A DNA stretch of 64,000 nucleotides, from the NCBI RefSeq assembly GCF_949820605.1, contig NZ_CATKVU010000006.1, positions 2,030,501-2,094,500 on the forward strand, read 5' to 3'. The notes under the pieces were generated by a model. The model saw only the letters and a program-made list of their open reading frames with translations, made no database searches and had not been told where the DNA came from. Source of the DNA: Segatella copri (GTDB lineage: Bacteria > Bacteroidota > Bacteroidia > Bacteroidales > Bacteroidaceae). A program made the translations under genes and the position numbers. Shown here in pieces: positions 1 to 9,587 of this stretch (positions are counted from its first letter, which is position 1; each line of letters opens with the position of its first letter).

Positions 1-12
1 AACTTACAGCAA

Positions 13-1281
13 ATGAAAATTTTATTGTTAGGAGGCGGTGGCCGCGAGCACGCCTTAGCATGGAAAATCGCTCAGAGCGAGAAGTGTGAGAAACTTTTCA
101 TCGCTCCTGGTAATGCCGGTACACAGAATGTCGGCGAGAACGTAGATATCAAGGCAGACGACTTTGAGGCGCTCAAGAACTTCACTGTAGAAAATGGCGT
201 TGATATGGTAGTAGTTGGTCCGGAAGACCCATTGGTAAAGGGTGTTTACGATGACTTCAAGAACGATCCTCGCACCCAGAACATCCCTGTCATCGGTCCA
301 TCAAAGGCTGGCGCCGTACTGGAAGGCAGCAAGGACTTCGCCAAGAAGTTCATGAAACGCCACAACATCCCTACTGCCCAGTATGAGACTTTCGACGGCG
401 AGCACGTAGAGGAAGGCTTGAAATTCCTGGAGACACTGAAGGCTCCTTATGTATTGAAGGCTGACGGTTTGTGCGCCGGTAAGGGCGTTCTTATCCTCCC
501 TACCCTGGAAGAGGCTAAGAAAGAGTTCAAGGAGATGCTCGGCGGTATGTTCGGCAACGCTTCTGCACGCGTAGTCATCGAGGAATTCCTCAGTGGCATT
601 GAGTGCTCTGTATTCGTATTGACAGACGGCAAGAACTACAAGATTCTGCCTGAGGCGAAGGATTACAAGCGCATCGGCGAGCACGATACCGGTCTGAACA
701 CTGGCGGTATGGGTAGCGTTACCCCTGTACCATTCGCTACCAAGGAGTGGATGCAGAAGGTTGACGAGCGCATCATCCGTCCTACAGTAGAAGGACTTGC
801 TGAGGAGAATATCGACTATAAGGGATTCATCTTCTTCGGTCTGATCAACGTTGAAGGCGAGCCTATGGTCATCGAGTACAACTGCCGTATGGGTGATCCA
901 GAGACAGAGAGCGTGATGCTCCGCCTGAAGAGCGACATCGTGGATCTCTTCGAAGGTGTAGCAGCAGGCGATTTGGACAAGCGCAGCATCGAGTTTGATG
1001 AGCGTGCAGCAGTCTGCGTGATGCTCGTAAGCGGCGGTTATCCTGAGGCTTACAAGAAGGGTTATCCTATCCAGGGCATCGACGATGTAGAAGGTTCGGT
1101 AGTATTCCACTCCGGTACAGCCATGAAGGATGGTCAGGTAGTAACCAACGGTGGTCGTGTCATCTGCGTAAGCAGCTACGGCAAGAACAAGGAAGAAGCC
1201 TTGAAGAAGAGCTTTGCTGAGGCACAGAAGATCCAGTTCACCGACAAGTACTTCCGTTCTGATATCGGACAGGACCTTTAG
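13..1281 (+). CDS. purD: Phosphoribosylamine--glycine ligase (GAR synthetase)
   Basis: Catalyses ATP-dependent joining of glycine to 5-phosphoribosylamine, the second step of de novo purine synthesis, in the cytoplasm. The 422 residues match the family's normal length. Visible are the N-terminal glycine-rich [12 protein letters not shown] segment (about residues 7-18), the ATP-grasp region from about 100 to 290, and the family signature [10 protein letters not shown] near residue 289. The ATG at 13 places the glycine-rich motif at the expected distance from the N-terminus. Another purine gene, purT, lies 19 kb downstream and is not in the same operon. The 3' flank is an inverted tandem-repeat array that could act as a terminator. 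Confidence 0.97.
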   Translation: MKILLLGGGGREHALAWKIAQSEKCEKLFIAPGNAGTQNVGENVDIKADDFEALKNFTVENGVDMVVVGPEDPLVKGVYDDFKNDPRTQNIPVIGPSKAGAVLEGSKDFAKKFMKRHNIPTAQYETFDGEHVEEGLKFLETLKAPYVLKADGLCAGKGVLILPTLEEAKKEFKEMLGGMFGNASARVVIEEFLSGIECSVFVLTDGKNYKILPEAKDYKRIGEHDTGLNTGGMGSVTPVPFATKEWMQKVDERIIRPTVEGLAEENIDYKGFIFFGLINVEGEPMVIEYNCRMGDPETESVMLRLKSDIVDLFEGVAAGDLDKRSIEFDERAAVCVMLVSGGYPEAYKKGYPIQGIDDVEGSVVFHSGTAMKDGQVVTNGGRVICVSSYGKNKEEALKKSFAEAQKIQFTDKYFRSDIGQDL

Positions 1282-1288
1282 TTTTTTA

Positions 1289-1396
1289 ATGTTGAATGTT
1301 GAATGTTGAATGTTGAATTGCCTAACGGACTCAAGGGCGCTAGCCTAATTCAACATTCAACACTTAACATTCAACATTCAACATTCAACATTGAAT
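1289..1396. repeat. Inverted array of TTGAATG-type 7-bp repeats
   Basis: About four tandem TTGAATG units (1289-1319) face about six CATTCAA units (1347-1396) across a short unique spacer, so the transcript could fold into a hairpin with arms near 30 bp. The array fills the whole gap between purD and the next gene and ends just before its ATG. It probably doubles as the purD terminator, although there is no classic T-tract. Confidence 0.8.
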
Positions 1397-1399
1397 TAG

Positions 1400-2347
1400 A
1401 TGTTAAGAAAGAAAACTTTTCAAAATAAAGTAGCGGCTAGCCGCTACTCTTTACCTATTACTGCAACCCTTGCCACGCTGGTTTGGGTTGCAGTAGGTTT
1501 ATTGGTATCCAATATCTGGGTAGAATTTGCTTTCACAGCCATGTGTACCCTGCTGATGGTGGAACTGAACAACCGTAATGCCCTGATGCGTACCTACAGC
1601 CGAATGGTATCTTGCAGTTTTCTGGCATTACTGACGATGGCAGGACTCCCCCAACTCTCTTTAAAAAGCAGTATTGTGACGATGTGTTTCATCGCCTTTT
1701 ATCTCATTATCTGGAATTGCTACCAGGATAAACGCTCAACAGGCTGGACTTTCTACGCCTTTGCCTGCATCGGTCTGGCATCAATGGTTTTCGTGCAGAT
1801 AGGCTATTTCATGCCTATCCTATGGATCATGATGATGGTGTTTACCCTCTCGTTTAGCGTAAAGACATTCTTTGCATCCCTGGTAGGTCTCATCGTGCCC
1901 TATTGGTTTGCAGCCGGTTATTTTTTCTATACCGACAACATACAGGGTCTGGCTGACCACTACTGCGAATTCATCAACTACAGCGAACTCTTTGATTATT
2001 CGCAGGTTACCGACCATCAGGTACTGAACCTGAGTTTCGTTACCCTGCTCACCATCATCGGTTCCATCCACTTCATACGCACCAGCTACGGCGACAAGAT
2101 ACGCACCCGCATGATCTACGAAACGTTTATCATGATATCGGTTGCCTGCATCATCTTCATCGTCCTCCAGCCTCGACATATACAGGAACTGGGCGGCATC
2201 CTGATTGTGAATACAGCACCGCTTATCGCCCATTTCATCACATTCACCAGAGGTAAGTTTACCAACATCTCCTTCATCCTGCTGCTCATCATGCTGGTAC
2301 TTATCATGGCTTACAACATACTCGTACCAGAGAGCATATTACTATGA
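1400..2347 (+). CDS. Polytopic inner membrane protein of unknown function
   Basis: I do not recognise a named family. The 315-residue protein is strongly hydrophobic, with roughly eight or nine predicted membrane segments spread over its full length and a short basic N-terminus (MLRKKTFQNK). There is no obvious catalytic motif and no ABC-permease signature. Its TGA overlaps the ATG of the following YqaA-type gene (ATGA), so the two are probably translated as a coupled pair and may work together at the membrane. It lies upstream of a zinc-type ABC lipoprotein/ATPase pair that lacks a permease, but nothing in this sequence marks it as that permease. Confidence 0.75.
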   Translation: MLRKKTFQNKVAASRYSLPITATLATLVWVAVGLLVSNIWVEFAFTAMCTLLMVELNNRNALMRTYSRMVSCSFLALLTMAGLPQLSLKSSIVTMCFIAFYLIIWNCYQDKRSTGWTFYAFACIGLASMVFVQIGYFMPILWIMMMVFTLSFSVKTFFASLVGLIVPYWFAAGYFFYTDNIQGLADHYCEFINYSELFDYSQVTDHQVLNLSFVTLLTIIGSIHFIRTSYGDKIRTRMIYETFIMISVACIIFIVLQPRHIQELGGILIVNTAPLIAHFITFTRGKFTNISFILLLIMLVLIMAYNILVPESILL

Positions 2348-2796
2348 GTTGGATAATAGATTTCTTAATGAGCTGGGGCTACTGGGGCATGCTGGTATCA
2401 GCCTTCCTTGCCGGCAGTTTCGTTCCCTTCAGCAGCGAGGTGGTGATGTCGGGCTTACAGGCTGCCGGACTGGAACCTATCCAGCTCGTACTGTATGGAA
2501 GCATCGGCAATGTGCTCGGTTCTATGTTCAACTATGGCGTAGGACGGATGGGCAAGTTGGAATGGATAGAGAAATATCTGCATGTAAAGAAAGAGAGTCT
2601 TGACAAGGCTCAGCATTTCATGGCCGACAGAGGAGCCTGGATGGGATTCTTCGCCTTCCTGCCCCTGTTGGGAAGTGCCATCACCATCGTTTTGGGACTG
2701 ACGAGAGCCAACATCGTGATTTCTGTCATCAGCATCACCATCGGAAAGATGTTGAGATATGTTCTGCTGGTTTACGGACTGAGTTTCATCTTTTAA
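2344..2796 (+). CDS. YqaA family small DedA/SNARE-associated membrane protein
   Basis: A 150-residue integral membrane protein of the YqaA branch of the DedA/VTT superfamily. Relatives in this superfamily are linked to undecaprenyl-phosphate or phospholipid flipping. Recognisable family features are the SFVPFSSEVV segment near residue 26, the GNVLGSMFNYGVGRMG segment near residue 55, and the FLPLLGSAITIVLGLTR segment near residue 101. The length is normal for YqaA and shorter than full DedA. It overlaps the preceding membrane protein by 4 bp. The function in this organism is not established by the sequence. Confidence 0.85.
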   Translation: MSWIIDFLMSWGYWGMLVSAFLAGSFVPFSSEVVMSGLQAAGLEPIQLVLYGSIGNVLGSMFNYGVGRMGKLEWIEKYLHVKKESLDKAQHFMADRGAWMGFFAFLPLLGSAITIVLGLTRANIVISVISITIGKMLRYVLLVYGLSFIF

Positions 2797-2849
2797 GTCA
2801 GCATCATAAGAAAGAAAACAAAGAATTGATTCATATAGATTGACTGCTT

Positions 2850-3755
2850 ATGAGAAAGTATTTATACCTTATTATATTATGTGTGGTTTTCACGGGCTGT
2901 AAAGGCAGCCAGCAGAAAGGTAACACAGCAGAAAGTAACGGAAAGGAATCTGTCGCCAACAGCGATGGCAAACCTGCTGTTACCGTAACTATCCCTCCCT
3001 ACAAGTTTTTCGTTAATAAGATTGCCGGAGATAAGGTGGATGTCAACGTGATGGTATCCAACGGCAACAATCCAGAAACTTACGAGCCTTATGCCCAGCA
3101 GATGATGGAACTCTCCAGGAGTGCCCTCTATCTGAAAGTGGGCTGCATCGGTTTCGAACAGACCTGGATGAAGAAGCTGCAGGACAACGCTCCTGACATG
3201 AAGGTGATAGATACCTCCACAGGCATCACGCCCGCCAAGACACCAGGCGGCAATACCGACCCGCATGTATGGATGAGTTGCAAAAACGCCCGCATCATCT
3301 CCAGCAACATCTTCAAGGCACTCTGCCAACTGGAACCGGAAAACAAGACTTTCTTCCAGAAAAACTATCAGCAGTTGCTCTGCAGCATCGACAGGCAGGA
3401 TAGCATCATCAGAAAGAGTTTCAAGGATAATCCGGAGATGGTTCGCAAGTTCGTCATCTATCACCCTATCCTCACCTACTTCGCCCGCGATTACCAGTTG
3501 GAGCAGCTTGCCATCGAGGAAGAAGGCAGGGAGCCAAGCGCCGCCCAGCTCAAGAGTCTCATCGAAAGAGCCAGGAAGGAAAAAATCAGATACTGTCTCA
3601 TACAGGCTGAATTTGCCAACCGCAACACCACGACATTCATCAAGGAAAGCCATACCAAGGCGATGGATATCAACCCATTGCAGGCAGATTGGGCCAATGC
3701 AATGAAAGAAGTATCTCTGGCGGTACAGGGCAAGAAAATTGTGGTAGGAAAATAA
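2850..3755 (+). CDS. Zinc/manganese-type ABC transporter substrate-binding lipoprotein
   Basis: A periplasmic-facing lipoprotein of the ZnuA/TroA cluster A-I that captures a divalent metal, probably zinc, for import. It starts with a lipoprotein signal (MRKYLYLIILCVVFTGC, lipobox FTGC). Family landmarks are TIPPYKFFVNKIAGD near residue 48, NNPETYEP near 75, DPHVWMSCKNA near 132 and the YHPILTYFARDY segment near 204. The first metal-ligand position, usually His in ...PHxYEP, reads Glu here (NPETYEP); I believe this occurs in Bacteroidota members. The ATPase gene follows after 27 nt, but no permease gene is adjacent. Confidence 0.9.
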   Translation: MRKYLYLIILCVVFTGCKGSQQKGNTAESNGKESVANSDGKPAVTVTIPPYKFFVNKIAGDKVDVNVMVSNGNNPETYEPYAQQMMELSRSALYLKVGCIGFEQTWMKKLQDNAPDMKVIDTSTGITPAKTPGGNTDPHVWMSCKNARIISSNIFKALCQLEPENKTFFQKNYQQLLCSIDRQDSIIRKSFKDNPEMVRKFVIYHPILTYFARDYQLEQLAIEEEGREPSAAQLKSLIERARKEKIRYCLIQAEFANRNTTTFIKESHTKAMDINPLQADWANAMKEVSLAVQGKKIVVGK

Positions 3756-3782
3756 AGAACAACAACTAATCATAAAAGTTCT

Positions 3783-4499
3783 ATGTTCAAAGTTCAAAGT
3801 TCAAAGTTAATAGAGATAGAGCATCTTTCGGCTGGTTACGAAGGCAAGGATGTGCTCCACGATATCAACCTCACCGTCTACAAAGACGATTATCTTGGCA
3901 TCATCGGTCCCAACGGTGGTGGCAAGACAACCCTCATGCGCCTCATCCTGGGACTGATGAAACCCACAGACGGCAGCATCCGCTTTTATAAAGACGGGGA
4001 GGAAGTAAGGGAAATCAGTATGGGATATCTGCCCCAATACAATCATCTCGACAAACAGTTCCCTATCTCCGTTTATGAAGTGGTACTCTCAGGACTCAGC
4101 AAGACCAAAAGTCTCTTTTCGAGATACACACAGGCACAGCACCAGCAGGTTCTCGACTGTCTGGAACAGATGCAGCTCACAGAGTTGAAAGACCGCCATA
4201 TCGCAGCCTTGAGCGGCGGGCAACTTCAGCGAGTACTCCTCGCCCGCGCCATTGTTTCCAAACCCGATGTAGTAATACTGGATGAGCCCAACACCTATAT
4301 CGACCGCCGCTCCCAGAAGCAGATGTACGAGATGCTGGAACAGATCAACCGGGAGTGCGCCATTATCATCGTAAGTCATGATGTAGCCGAAGTGCTCAAT
4401 AACGTAAAGCATATCGCCTGCGTAAATCATCATCTCCACTACCACGATACGGCCGATATGCCGAGAGAGAAACTGGAAGAGCATTTCTTAAATGTATAG
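3783..4499 (+). CDS. Metal (zinc-type) ABC transporter ATP-binding protein
   Basis: The cytoplasmic ATPase of a ZnuC-like importer. The 238 residues contain Walker A GPNGGGKTT (near 44), a Q-loop (GYLPQYN), signature LSGGQLQR (near 146), Walker B VVILDEPN (near 166) and the H-loop SHD (near 201). It pairs with the upstream metal-binding lipoprotein. The only usable start codon, ATG at 3783, is the start of a short repeat word (ATGTTCAAAGT followed by more TTCAAAG units). The first eight residues, MFKVQSSK, are therefore repeat-encoded. No membrane permease is found next to it. Confidence 0.92.
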   Translation: MFKVQSSKLIEIEHLSAGYEGKDVLHDINLTVYKDDYLGIIGPNGGGKTTLMRLILGLMKPTDGSIRFYKDGEEVREISMGYLPQYNHLDKQFPISVYEVVLSGLSKTKSLFSRYTQAQHQQVLDCLEQMQLTELKDRHIAALSGGQLQRVLLARAIVSKPDVVILDEPNTYIDRRSQKQMYEMLEQINRECAIIIVSHDVAEVLNNVKHIACVNHHLHYHDTADMPREKLEEHFLNV

Positions 4500-4561
4500 G
4501 CTTATTATATAATAATGCCTAAAAAACAGGTGCAAAAATCCATATTATCTCATCTTTTTAT

Positions 4562-4569
4562 TATCTTTG
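4562..4569 (+). promoter_or_regulatory. Bacteroidota-type -7 box for the DUF2723 gene
   Basis: TATCTTTG followed by C, a match to the Bacteroidota -7 consensus TAnnTTTG, about 100 nt upstream of the 4667 start. The leader contains an 8-bp hairpin (TGTGCCTT ... AAGGCACA, about 4579-4600). Confidence 0.65.
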
Positions 4570-4666
4570 CAACTGAAATGTGCCTTCCTAGAAAGGCACA
4601 GAGAAAGCACTCTGAAACAGAGAAAGCATTCAGAAAGAAATATAATACATTAAAGTTTAAACAATA

Positions 4667-7600
4667 ATGAAACAGTACAGATTAGTGGACAATATCTTCG
4701 GATGGGTCGCATTCATCATTGCGGCGTTCACTTATTGTTCCACAATTGAACCGACAGCCAGTTTCTGGGACTGTCCTGAGTTTATTACGACTGCTTACAA
4801 GCAGGAGATCGGTCACCCACCAGGGGCACCATTCTTCATGCTTTTAGGCAATTTCTTCACACATTTCGCCAGCGACACTACCCAGGTAGCCAAGATGGTA
4901 AATACGATGAGCGCCCTGCTGAGCGCCGTCTGTATCATGTTCCTCTTCTGGACCATCACCCACCTGGCTCGCCGACTCGTCATCAGCGACTGGAAAGAAC
5001 TGACCACCAGTAAGCTGATTGCCATCGAGGCATCCGGTATGGTGGGCGCACTCATCTACACCTTCAGCGATACCTTCTGGTTCTCAGCTGTCGAGGGTGA
5101 GGTTTATGCGTTCTCTTCTGCCTTTACCGCTGTGGTATTCTGGCTCATTCTGAAGTGGGAAGACCATGCTGACGAGCCTCATAGCGACCGTTGGCTTGTG
5201 CTCATCGCCTATATGACCGGTTTGAGTATCGGTGTCCACCTGCTCAACCTGCTCTGTATTCCAGCCATCGTATTGGTTTATTACTACAAGAAGGTGCCAC
5301 ATGCCAACCTCAAGGGCTCGATCCTGGCGCTGTTCCTTTCATTCCTCGTAGTGGTAGCCGTACTGTATGGTGTGGTTCCAGGTATCATCACCGTAGGCGG
5401 CTGGTTTGAGCTGTTCTTTGTCAACACCCTCGGCTGTCCGTTCAATACCGGTGAAATCGTATACATCATTTGTCTTGTAGCTTCTGTCATCTGGGGTATC
5501 TACGAAACCTGCCATGCTTCTGAGAAGAACGAGAAGAAGCAGAATATCGCCTTCGTTCTCGGCTTCGGCATGCTCGGCATCCCATTCTACGGATATGGCT
5601 GGACAGCTGCCATCACCGGCATCATCGTGCTGGTTATCCTCTGGTTCGTACTCGGCTACAAGCGCAAGCAGGAAGTAGTAACAGGCGTTGATGAATCTAC
5701 AGGCATCGCCAAGAAGAAGATGCAGCTTCTGCCGCTCATCTCTGCACGCGTCAAGAATACAGCCTTGCTCTGCATGCTGATGCTGATGATTGGTTATTCC
5801 AGCTACGCACTCATCGTGATCCGTTCTTCTGCTAACCCTCCTATGGACCAGAACTCTCCTGAGGACATCTTTACCCTGGGAAGTTATCTGAGCCGCGACC
5901 AGTATGGTGACCGTCCTCTGTTCTATGGACAGGCTTATACATCACAGGTAGCCCTCGAAGTAGACGGCAACATGTGCAAGCCTGTCATGAAGGAAGGCGC
6001 ACCGGTTTACCAGCGCAAGGAGAAGGCTTCGGCTGATGAGAAGGACTCTTACTTCGTAGTAAGTCACAAGAATCAGTATATCTATGCCCAGAACATGCTC
6101 TTCCCTCGTATGTACAGTTCGGCTCATGCCCAGGCATACGAAGACTGGATGGGCGGTGTAGAAGGCACAGAGATTCCTTACGACCGCTGCGGAGAGAGTA
6201 TGATGGTAAAGATGCCGTCACAGTTTGACAACATCCGCTTCTTCCTTTCCTATCAGTGCAACTTCATGTACTGGCGCTACTTCATGTGGAACTTTGCCGG
6301 CCGTCAGAACGACATCCAGGGCAATGGTGAGCCAGAGCACGGAAACTGGATTACCGGTTTCTCATTCATCGATGATTCACTATATGGCGACCAGAGCAAA
6401 TTGCCAGACGACCTGAAGGAGAACAAGGGCCACAATGTATTCTATTGCATGCCGCTGATTCTCGGTCTCGTCGGACTTTTCTGGCAGGCTTGGTATACCC
6501 GCAAGAAGAAGGTAATGAAGAACGGCAAGGAAGAGGAAGTACTCCTCCCTATCGGAATCCAGCAGTTCTGGATTGTATTCTTCCTGTTCTTCATGACAGG
6601 TCTTGCCATCGTCATCTACCTGAATCAGACACCGATGCAGCCACGTGAGCGTGACTATGCTTATGCCGGCTCATTCTATGCATACGCTATCTGGTGCGGT
6701 CTCGGCGTACTCGCCATCATCGACATCCTGAAGCGCAAGATGAAACTCAGCGGTACTGCCGTAACAGCCATCGTAGCAGTCATCACACTTCTCGTACCTA
6801 TCCAGATGGCATCACAGACCTGGGATGATCACGACCGCTCAAACCGTTACACCTGCCGTGACTTCGGTCAGAACTACCTGATGTCGCTCCAGGAGAAGGG
6901 CAACCCTATCATCTTTACCAATGGTGATAACGATACCTTCCCACTCTGGTACAACCAGGAGGTAGAAGGCGTAGGAACTGATGCCCGTGTATGTAACCTG
7001 AGCTACCTGCAGACCGACTGGTATATCGACCAGATGAGGCGTCCTGCATACAACTCACCATCTGTGCCAATCACCTGGCCACGTCTCGACTACTGTTCAG
7101 GTACCAACGAATATGTATCTGTTGAGCCTGAGGCAAAGAAGCAGATTCTCGACTTCTACAAGCAGGATCCAGAGAATGCCAAGAAGCAGTTTGGTGCCGA
7201 ACCGTTCGAGCTCAAGAACATCCTGAAGAACTGGGTACGCAGCAAGAATCCTGACATGCACTTCATCCCTACGGATACCCTCTATGTCACCATCGACAAG
7301 GAGGCTGTAAAGAAGAGCGGCATGATGATGGCATCAGATTCTATTCCAGACAAGATGGTCATCTCGCTTGCCGGCAAGAGCGCACTCTACAAGAACGACC
7401 TCATGATGCTCGAAATGCTGGCACAGTGCAACTGGACCCGTCCGCTCTACGTAGCACTCACCGTAGGCGAAGAGAACTATATGAACCTCGGCGACAACTT
7501 CGTACAGGAGGGACTTGTGAACCGTATCACTCCGTTCACCACCAACAAGCCAGGTGCCAAGAACTTCGATACAGAGAAGGCTTATCACAACATCATGACC

Positions 7601-8101
7601 CGATTCAAGTTCGGCAACCTGAAGCAGAAGGGACTCTACATCGACGAGACAACCATGCGCATGTGCTATACCCACCGTCGTCTGCTCGCCCAGACAGCCC
7701 TCCAGCTCATCGCCGAAGGCAAGAAACAGAAGGCTATCAACATCCTGAAGAAGGCTGATACCGAGATTCCTGCCTACAATGTTACGCTCGACTACATGAG
7801 CGGTGGCTTGGATATGGCTCGCGGTTGGCTGATGACCGGTCAGAAAGCCAAGGGCAAGGAATATATAGAAGCGGTATGGAAGAATGCTTCACAATACCTC
7901 AACTACTATCTCTCGCTGCCAAACGACCGTTTCCTCCAGTCAGAGCACGATTGCATCCGTCAGATTATGATCATGCAGAGCATCTGCGAGGCTGCCGGAA
8001 TGGTGAGTCCACAGTTGGAGCAGAAGTATGAGAAGCAGCTCAACAACCTCTACCGTCTCTATCATGGCAGAGGTGGCAGAATGCCGGAAGGCAATCAGTA
8101 A
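4667..8101 (+). CDS. TMEM260-like (DUF2723) putative protein O-mannosyltransferase
   Basis: A very large (1144 aa) membrane enzyme of the DUF2723 family, now grouped with TMEM260-type protein O-mannosyltransferases of the GT-C fold. The first ~350 residues and a block near 590-710 are membrane-spanning; the C-terminal ~430 residues are soluble and presumably periplasmic. The N-terminal loop carries ASFWDCPEF (near residue 29), matching the acidic D/E pair expected in the first loop of GT-C enzymes, followed by GHPPGAPFF. RERDYAYAGSFYAYAIW near 661 is a further conserved-looking block. A role in glycosylating exported proteins or lipid-linked substrates is inference from family. It is monocistronic, with its own promoter and a strong terminator hairpin. 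Confidence 0.88.
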   Translation: MKQYRLVDNIFGWVAFIIAAFTYCSTIEPTASFWDCPEFITTAYKQEIGHPPGAPFFMLLGNFFTHFASDTTQVAKMVNTMSALLSAVCIMFLFWTITHLARRLVISDWKELTTSKLIAIEASGMVGALIYTFSDTFWFSAVEGEVYAFSSAFTAVVFWLILKWEDHADEPHSDRWLVLIAYMTGLSIGVHLLNLLCIPAIVLVYYYKKVPHANLKGSILALFLSFLVVVAVLYGVVPGIITVGGWFELFFVNTLGCPFNTGEIVYIICLVASVIWGIYETCHASEKNEKKQNIAFVLGFGMLGIPFYGYGWTAAITGIIVLVILWFVLGYKRKQEVVTGVDESTGIAKKKMQLLPLISARVKNTALLCMLMLMIGYSSYALIVIRSSANPPMDQNSPEDIFTLGSYLSRDQYGDRPLFYGQAYTSQVALEVDGNMCKPVMKEGAPVYQRKEKASADEKDSYFVVSHKNQYIYAQNMLFPRMYSSAHAQAYEDWMGGVEGTEIPYDRCGESMMVKMPSQFDNIRFFLSYQCNFMYWRYFMWNFAGRQNDIQGNGEPEHGNWITGFSFIDDSLYGDQSKLPDDLKENKGHNVFYCMPLILGLVGLFWQAWYTRKKKVMKNGKEEEVLLPIGIQQFWIVFFLFFMTGLAIVIYLNQTPMQPRERDYAYAGSFYAYAIWCGLGVLAIIDILKRKMKLSGTAVTAIVAVITLLVPIQMASQTWDDHDRSNRYTCRDFGQNYLMSLQEKGNPIIFTNGDNDTFPLWYNQEVEGVGTDARVCNLSYLQTDWYIDQMRRPAYNSPSVPITWPRLDYCSGTNEYVSVEPEAKKQILDFYKQDPENAKKQFGAEPFELKNILKNWVRSKNPDMHFIPTDTLYVTIDKEAVKKSGMMMASDSIPDKMVISLAGKSALYKNDLMMLEMLAQCNWTRPLYVALTVGEENYMNLGDNFVQEGLVNRITPFTTNKPGAKNFDTEKAYHNIMTRFKFGNLKQKGLYIDETTMRMCYTHRRLLAQTALQLIAEGKKQKAINILKKADTEIPAYNVTLDYMSGGLDMARGWLMTGQKAKGKEYIEAVWKNASQYLNYYLSLPNDRFLQSEHDCIRQIMIMQSICEAAGMVSPQLEQKYEKQLNNLYRLYHGRGGRMPEGNQ

Positions 8102-8110
8102 AAAATAGAA

Positions 8111-8147
8111 AAAAGTTTGGTGTCGCGAAACACGACACCAAACTTTT
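8111..8147 (+). terminator. Intrinsic terminator after the DUF2723 gene
   Basis: Perfect 15-bp inverted repeat (AAAAGTTTGGTGTCG / CGACACCAAACTTTT) with a 7-nt loop, 10 nt after the stop codon. The A-rich left arm and T-rich right end suit termination in both directions. Confidence 0.85.
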
Positions 8148-8174
8148 CATTATTCATATAAACCTGTTTTATCC

Positions 8175-8786
8175 ATGTTCATAGAGCAACCAGCCAAATG
8201 GCTCAGATGGTTATATCCAAAGGCCATCTGGAGAATGGACAAGAAAGACCATTCTGTCTATCTTACATTTGATGACGGTCCAATTCCAGAGTCAACTCCA
8301 TTCATCTTAGAGACCCTGAGAAAGTACAATATCAAGGCTACTTTCTTTATGGTAGGCGAGAATGTATTGCGCAATCATGACCTCTACAACCAGATTGTGG
8401 CAGAGGGGCATCAGGTAGGCAACCATACATTCAATCATATCGGTGCCTTCAAGCACCGTGTCATTTCCTACGTGCTCAACACCAATAAGGCGAACGATAT
8501 CATCCATGCCCATCTTTTCCGTCCACCTCACGGCTGGATGCGACCAAGTGAGTATTGGTGGCTGCACCGCACTTACAAAGTCATCATGTGGGATGTGGTG
8601 ACGCGCGACTATTCCAAATGGATGACGGCAGAAGATGTGGTGAACAATGTGAAGCGATATGCCCGCAATGGCAGCATCATCACCTTCCACGACTCGCTGA
8701 AGAGCATTGAAAAGCTGAAGACAGCGCTCCCTCAGGCCATAGAATGGCTCATGGAACAGGGTTATGAATTTAAGACTTTTGAATAA
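8175..8786 (+). CDS. Polysaccharide deacetylase family protein (NodB homology)
   Basis: A carbohydrate esterase family 4-type enzyme that removes N- or O-acetyl groups from a sugar polymer or lipid-linked glycan. All five CE4 motifs can be seen in the 203 residues: TFDDGP near 31 (catalytic Asp and metal Asp), GNHTFNH near 79 (metal His residues), RPPHGW near 115, WDVVTRDY near 131 and ITFHDS near 161. There is no signal peptide or membrane anchor, so it may be cytoplasmic and act on a precursor. The next gene follows after 48 nt. Confidence 0.92.
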   Translation: MFIEQPAKWLRWLYPKAIWRMDKKDHSVYLTFDDGPIPESTPFILETLRKYNIKATFFMVGENVLRNHDLYNQIVAEGHQVGNHTFNHIGAFKHRVISYVLNTNKANDIIHAHLFRPPHGWMRPSEYWWLHRTYKVIMWDVVTRDYSKWMTAEDVVNNVKRYARNGSIITFHDSLKSIEKLKTALPQAIEWLMEQGYEFKTFE

Positions 8787-8834
8787 GAAGCTGTTATTCC
8801 CAAACAGGAACAGCCCAATAAACACAGACAAGAA

Positions 8835-9578
8835 ATGAGCAAAAGAATCAACAGTTATCAGGCAGTAGCTGCATTTGTAAGAGGTTTCTTCGAAGCTTAC
8901 GCACGTGGCATCATCGATGCTACCATCGAAGGCAATGACTTCAGCAAGAAGAACGACCCGAAACAGATCAAGCAGATGATGCTGGAGCACTATGGCGAGG
9001 TAAACCAATACTTCTTCGACATCATGTTCTCTACCCTCGTACGCCTCAACTACAAGACTGCCGAGGAAGCCAACGAGCGCATGAAGAAGAATTTCGACAG
9101 CATGAAACAGGCTGACCCGACCTTTGAGCCAACCATGCTCGACTACCTGCGCATAGCCTGCAAATCAAACCAGCTTTACAAGGCGATGGAATCAGAATAC
9201 AAGCGTAACTTCACCTGGCTTCTTCAAGGTAAGTTTACCACTCTTGAAGAGCATATACGCGATTACACCCACGGCATTCTCATCAGCCTCGCCGACGAGC
9301 CGATGGCCATCCATCTCCTGGTCCGCATCATCGTAAAGGCATACGCCGCCGGACTGAAATGTGGTAGCAAGGAGGGCGAACAGCACCAGCTCCACATGCC
9401 TACCCTTCACGGCATGTTGCTGAACAATGTCAACATCCTGCTCAACGAGACTCCGCTCAAGAGCAGCACCGAAGATCCTGTAGCCCTCTTCAAGGAGGCA
9501 TGCAAGAATGAAGAAGAAAACATCAACGTTCTTTTCAACACATTAAACGATGCGATGAAAGAACTGGCAGAAGAATAA
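8835..9578 (+). CDS. Conserved-looking hypothetical protein
   Basis: Not recognised. It encodes a soluble, mainly alpha-helical and charged protein of 247 residues without signal peptide or membrane segments. The N-terminal half has phenylalanine- and tyrosine-rich amphipathic helices (AAFVRGFFEAYARGI near residue 11). The C-terminus is acidic and helical (KELAEE). Codon use matches its neighbours, and the reading frame is the only long one here. It lies 48 nt after the deacetylase gene in the same direction, so the two may be cotranscribed. Confidence 0.7.
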   Translation: MSKRINSYQAVAAFVRGFFEAYARGIIDATIEGNDFSKKNDPKQIKQMMLEHYGEVNQYFFDIMFSTLVRLNYKTAEEANERMKKNFDSMKQADPTFEPTMLDYLRIACKSNQLYKAMESEYKRNFTWLLQGKFTTLEEHIRDYTHGILISLADEPMAIHLLVRIIVKAYAAGLKCGSKEGEQHQLHMPTLHGMLLNNVNILLNETPLKSSTEDPVALFKEACKNEEENINVLFNTLNDAMKELAEE

Positions 9579-9587
9579 CAGAAAAGC

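Noticed and set aside
1400..2347. Missing ZnuB-type permease of the metal transporter
   Set aside because: It has enough membrane helices, but no ABC-3 permease pattern, and it is coupled to a YqaA gene, not to the ABC genes.
2877..3797. 306-residue minus-strand frame opposite the metal-binding lipoprotein
   Set aside because: Shadow of the lipoprotein gene, which has a lipobox and family motifs.
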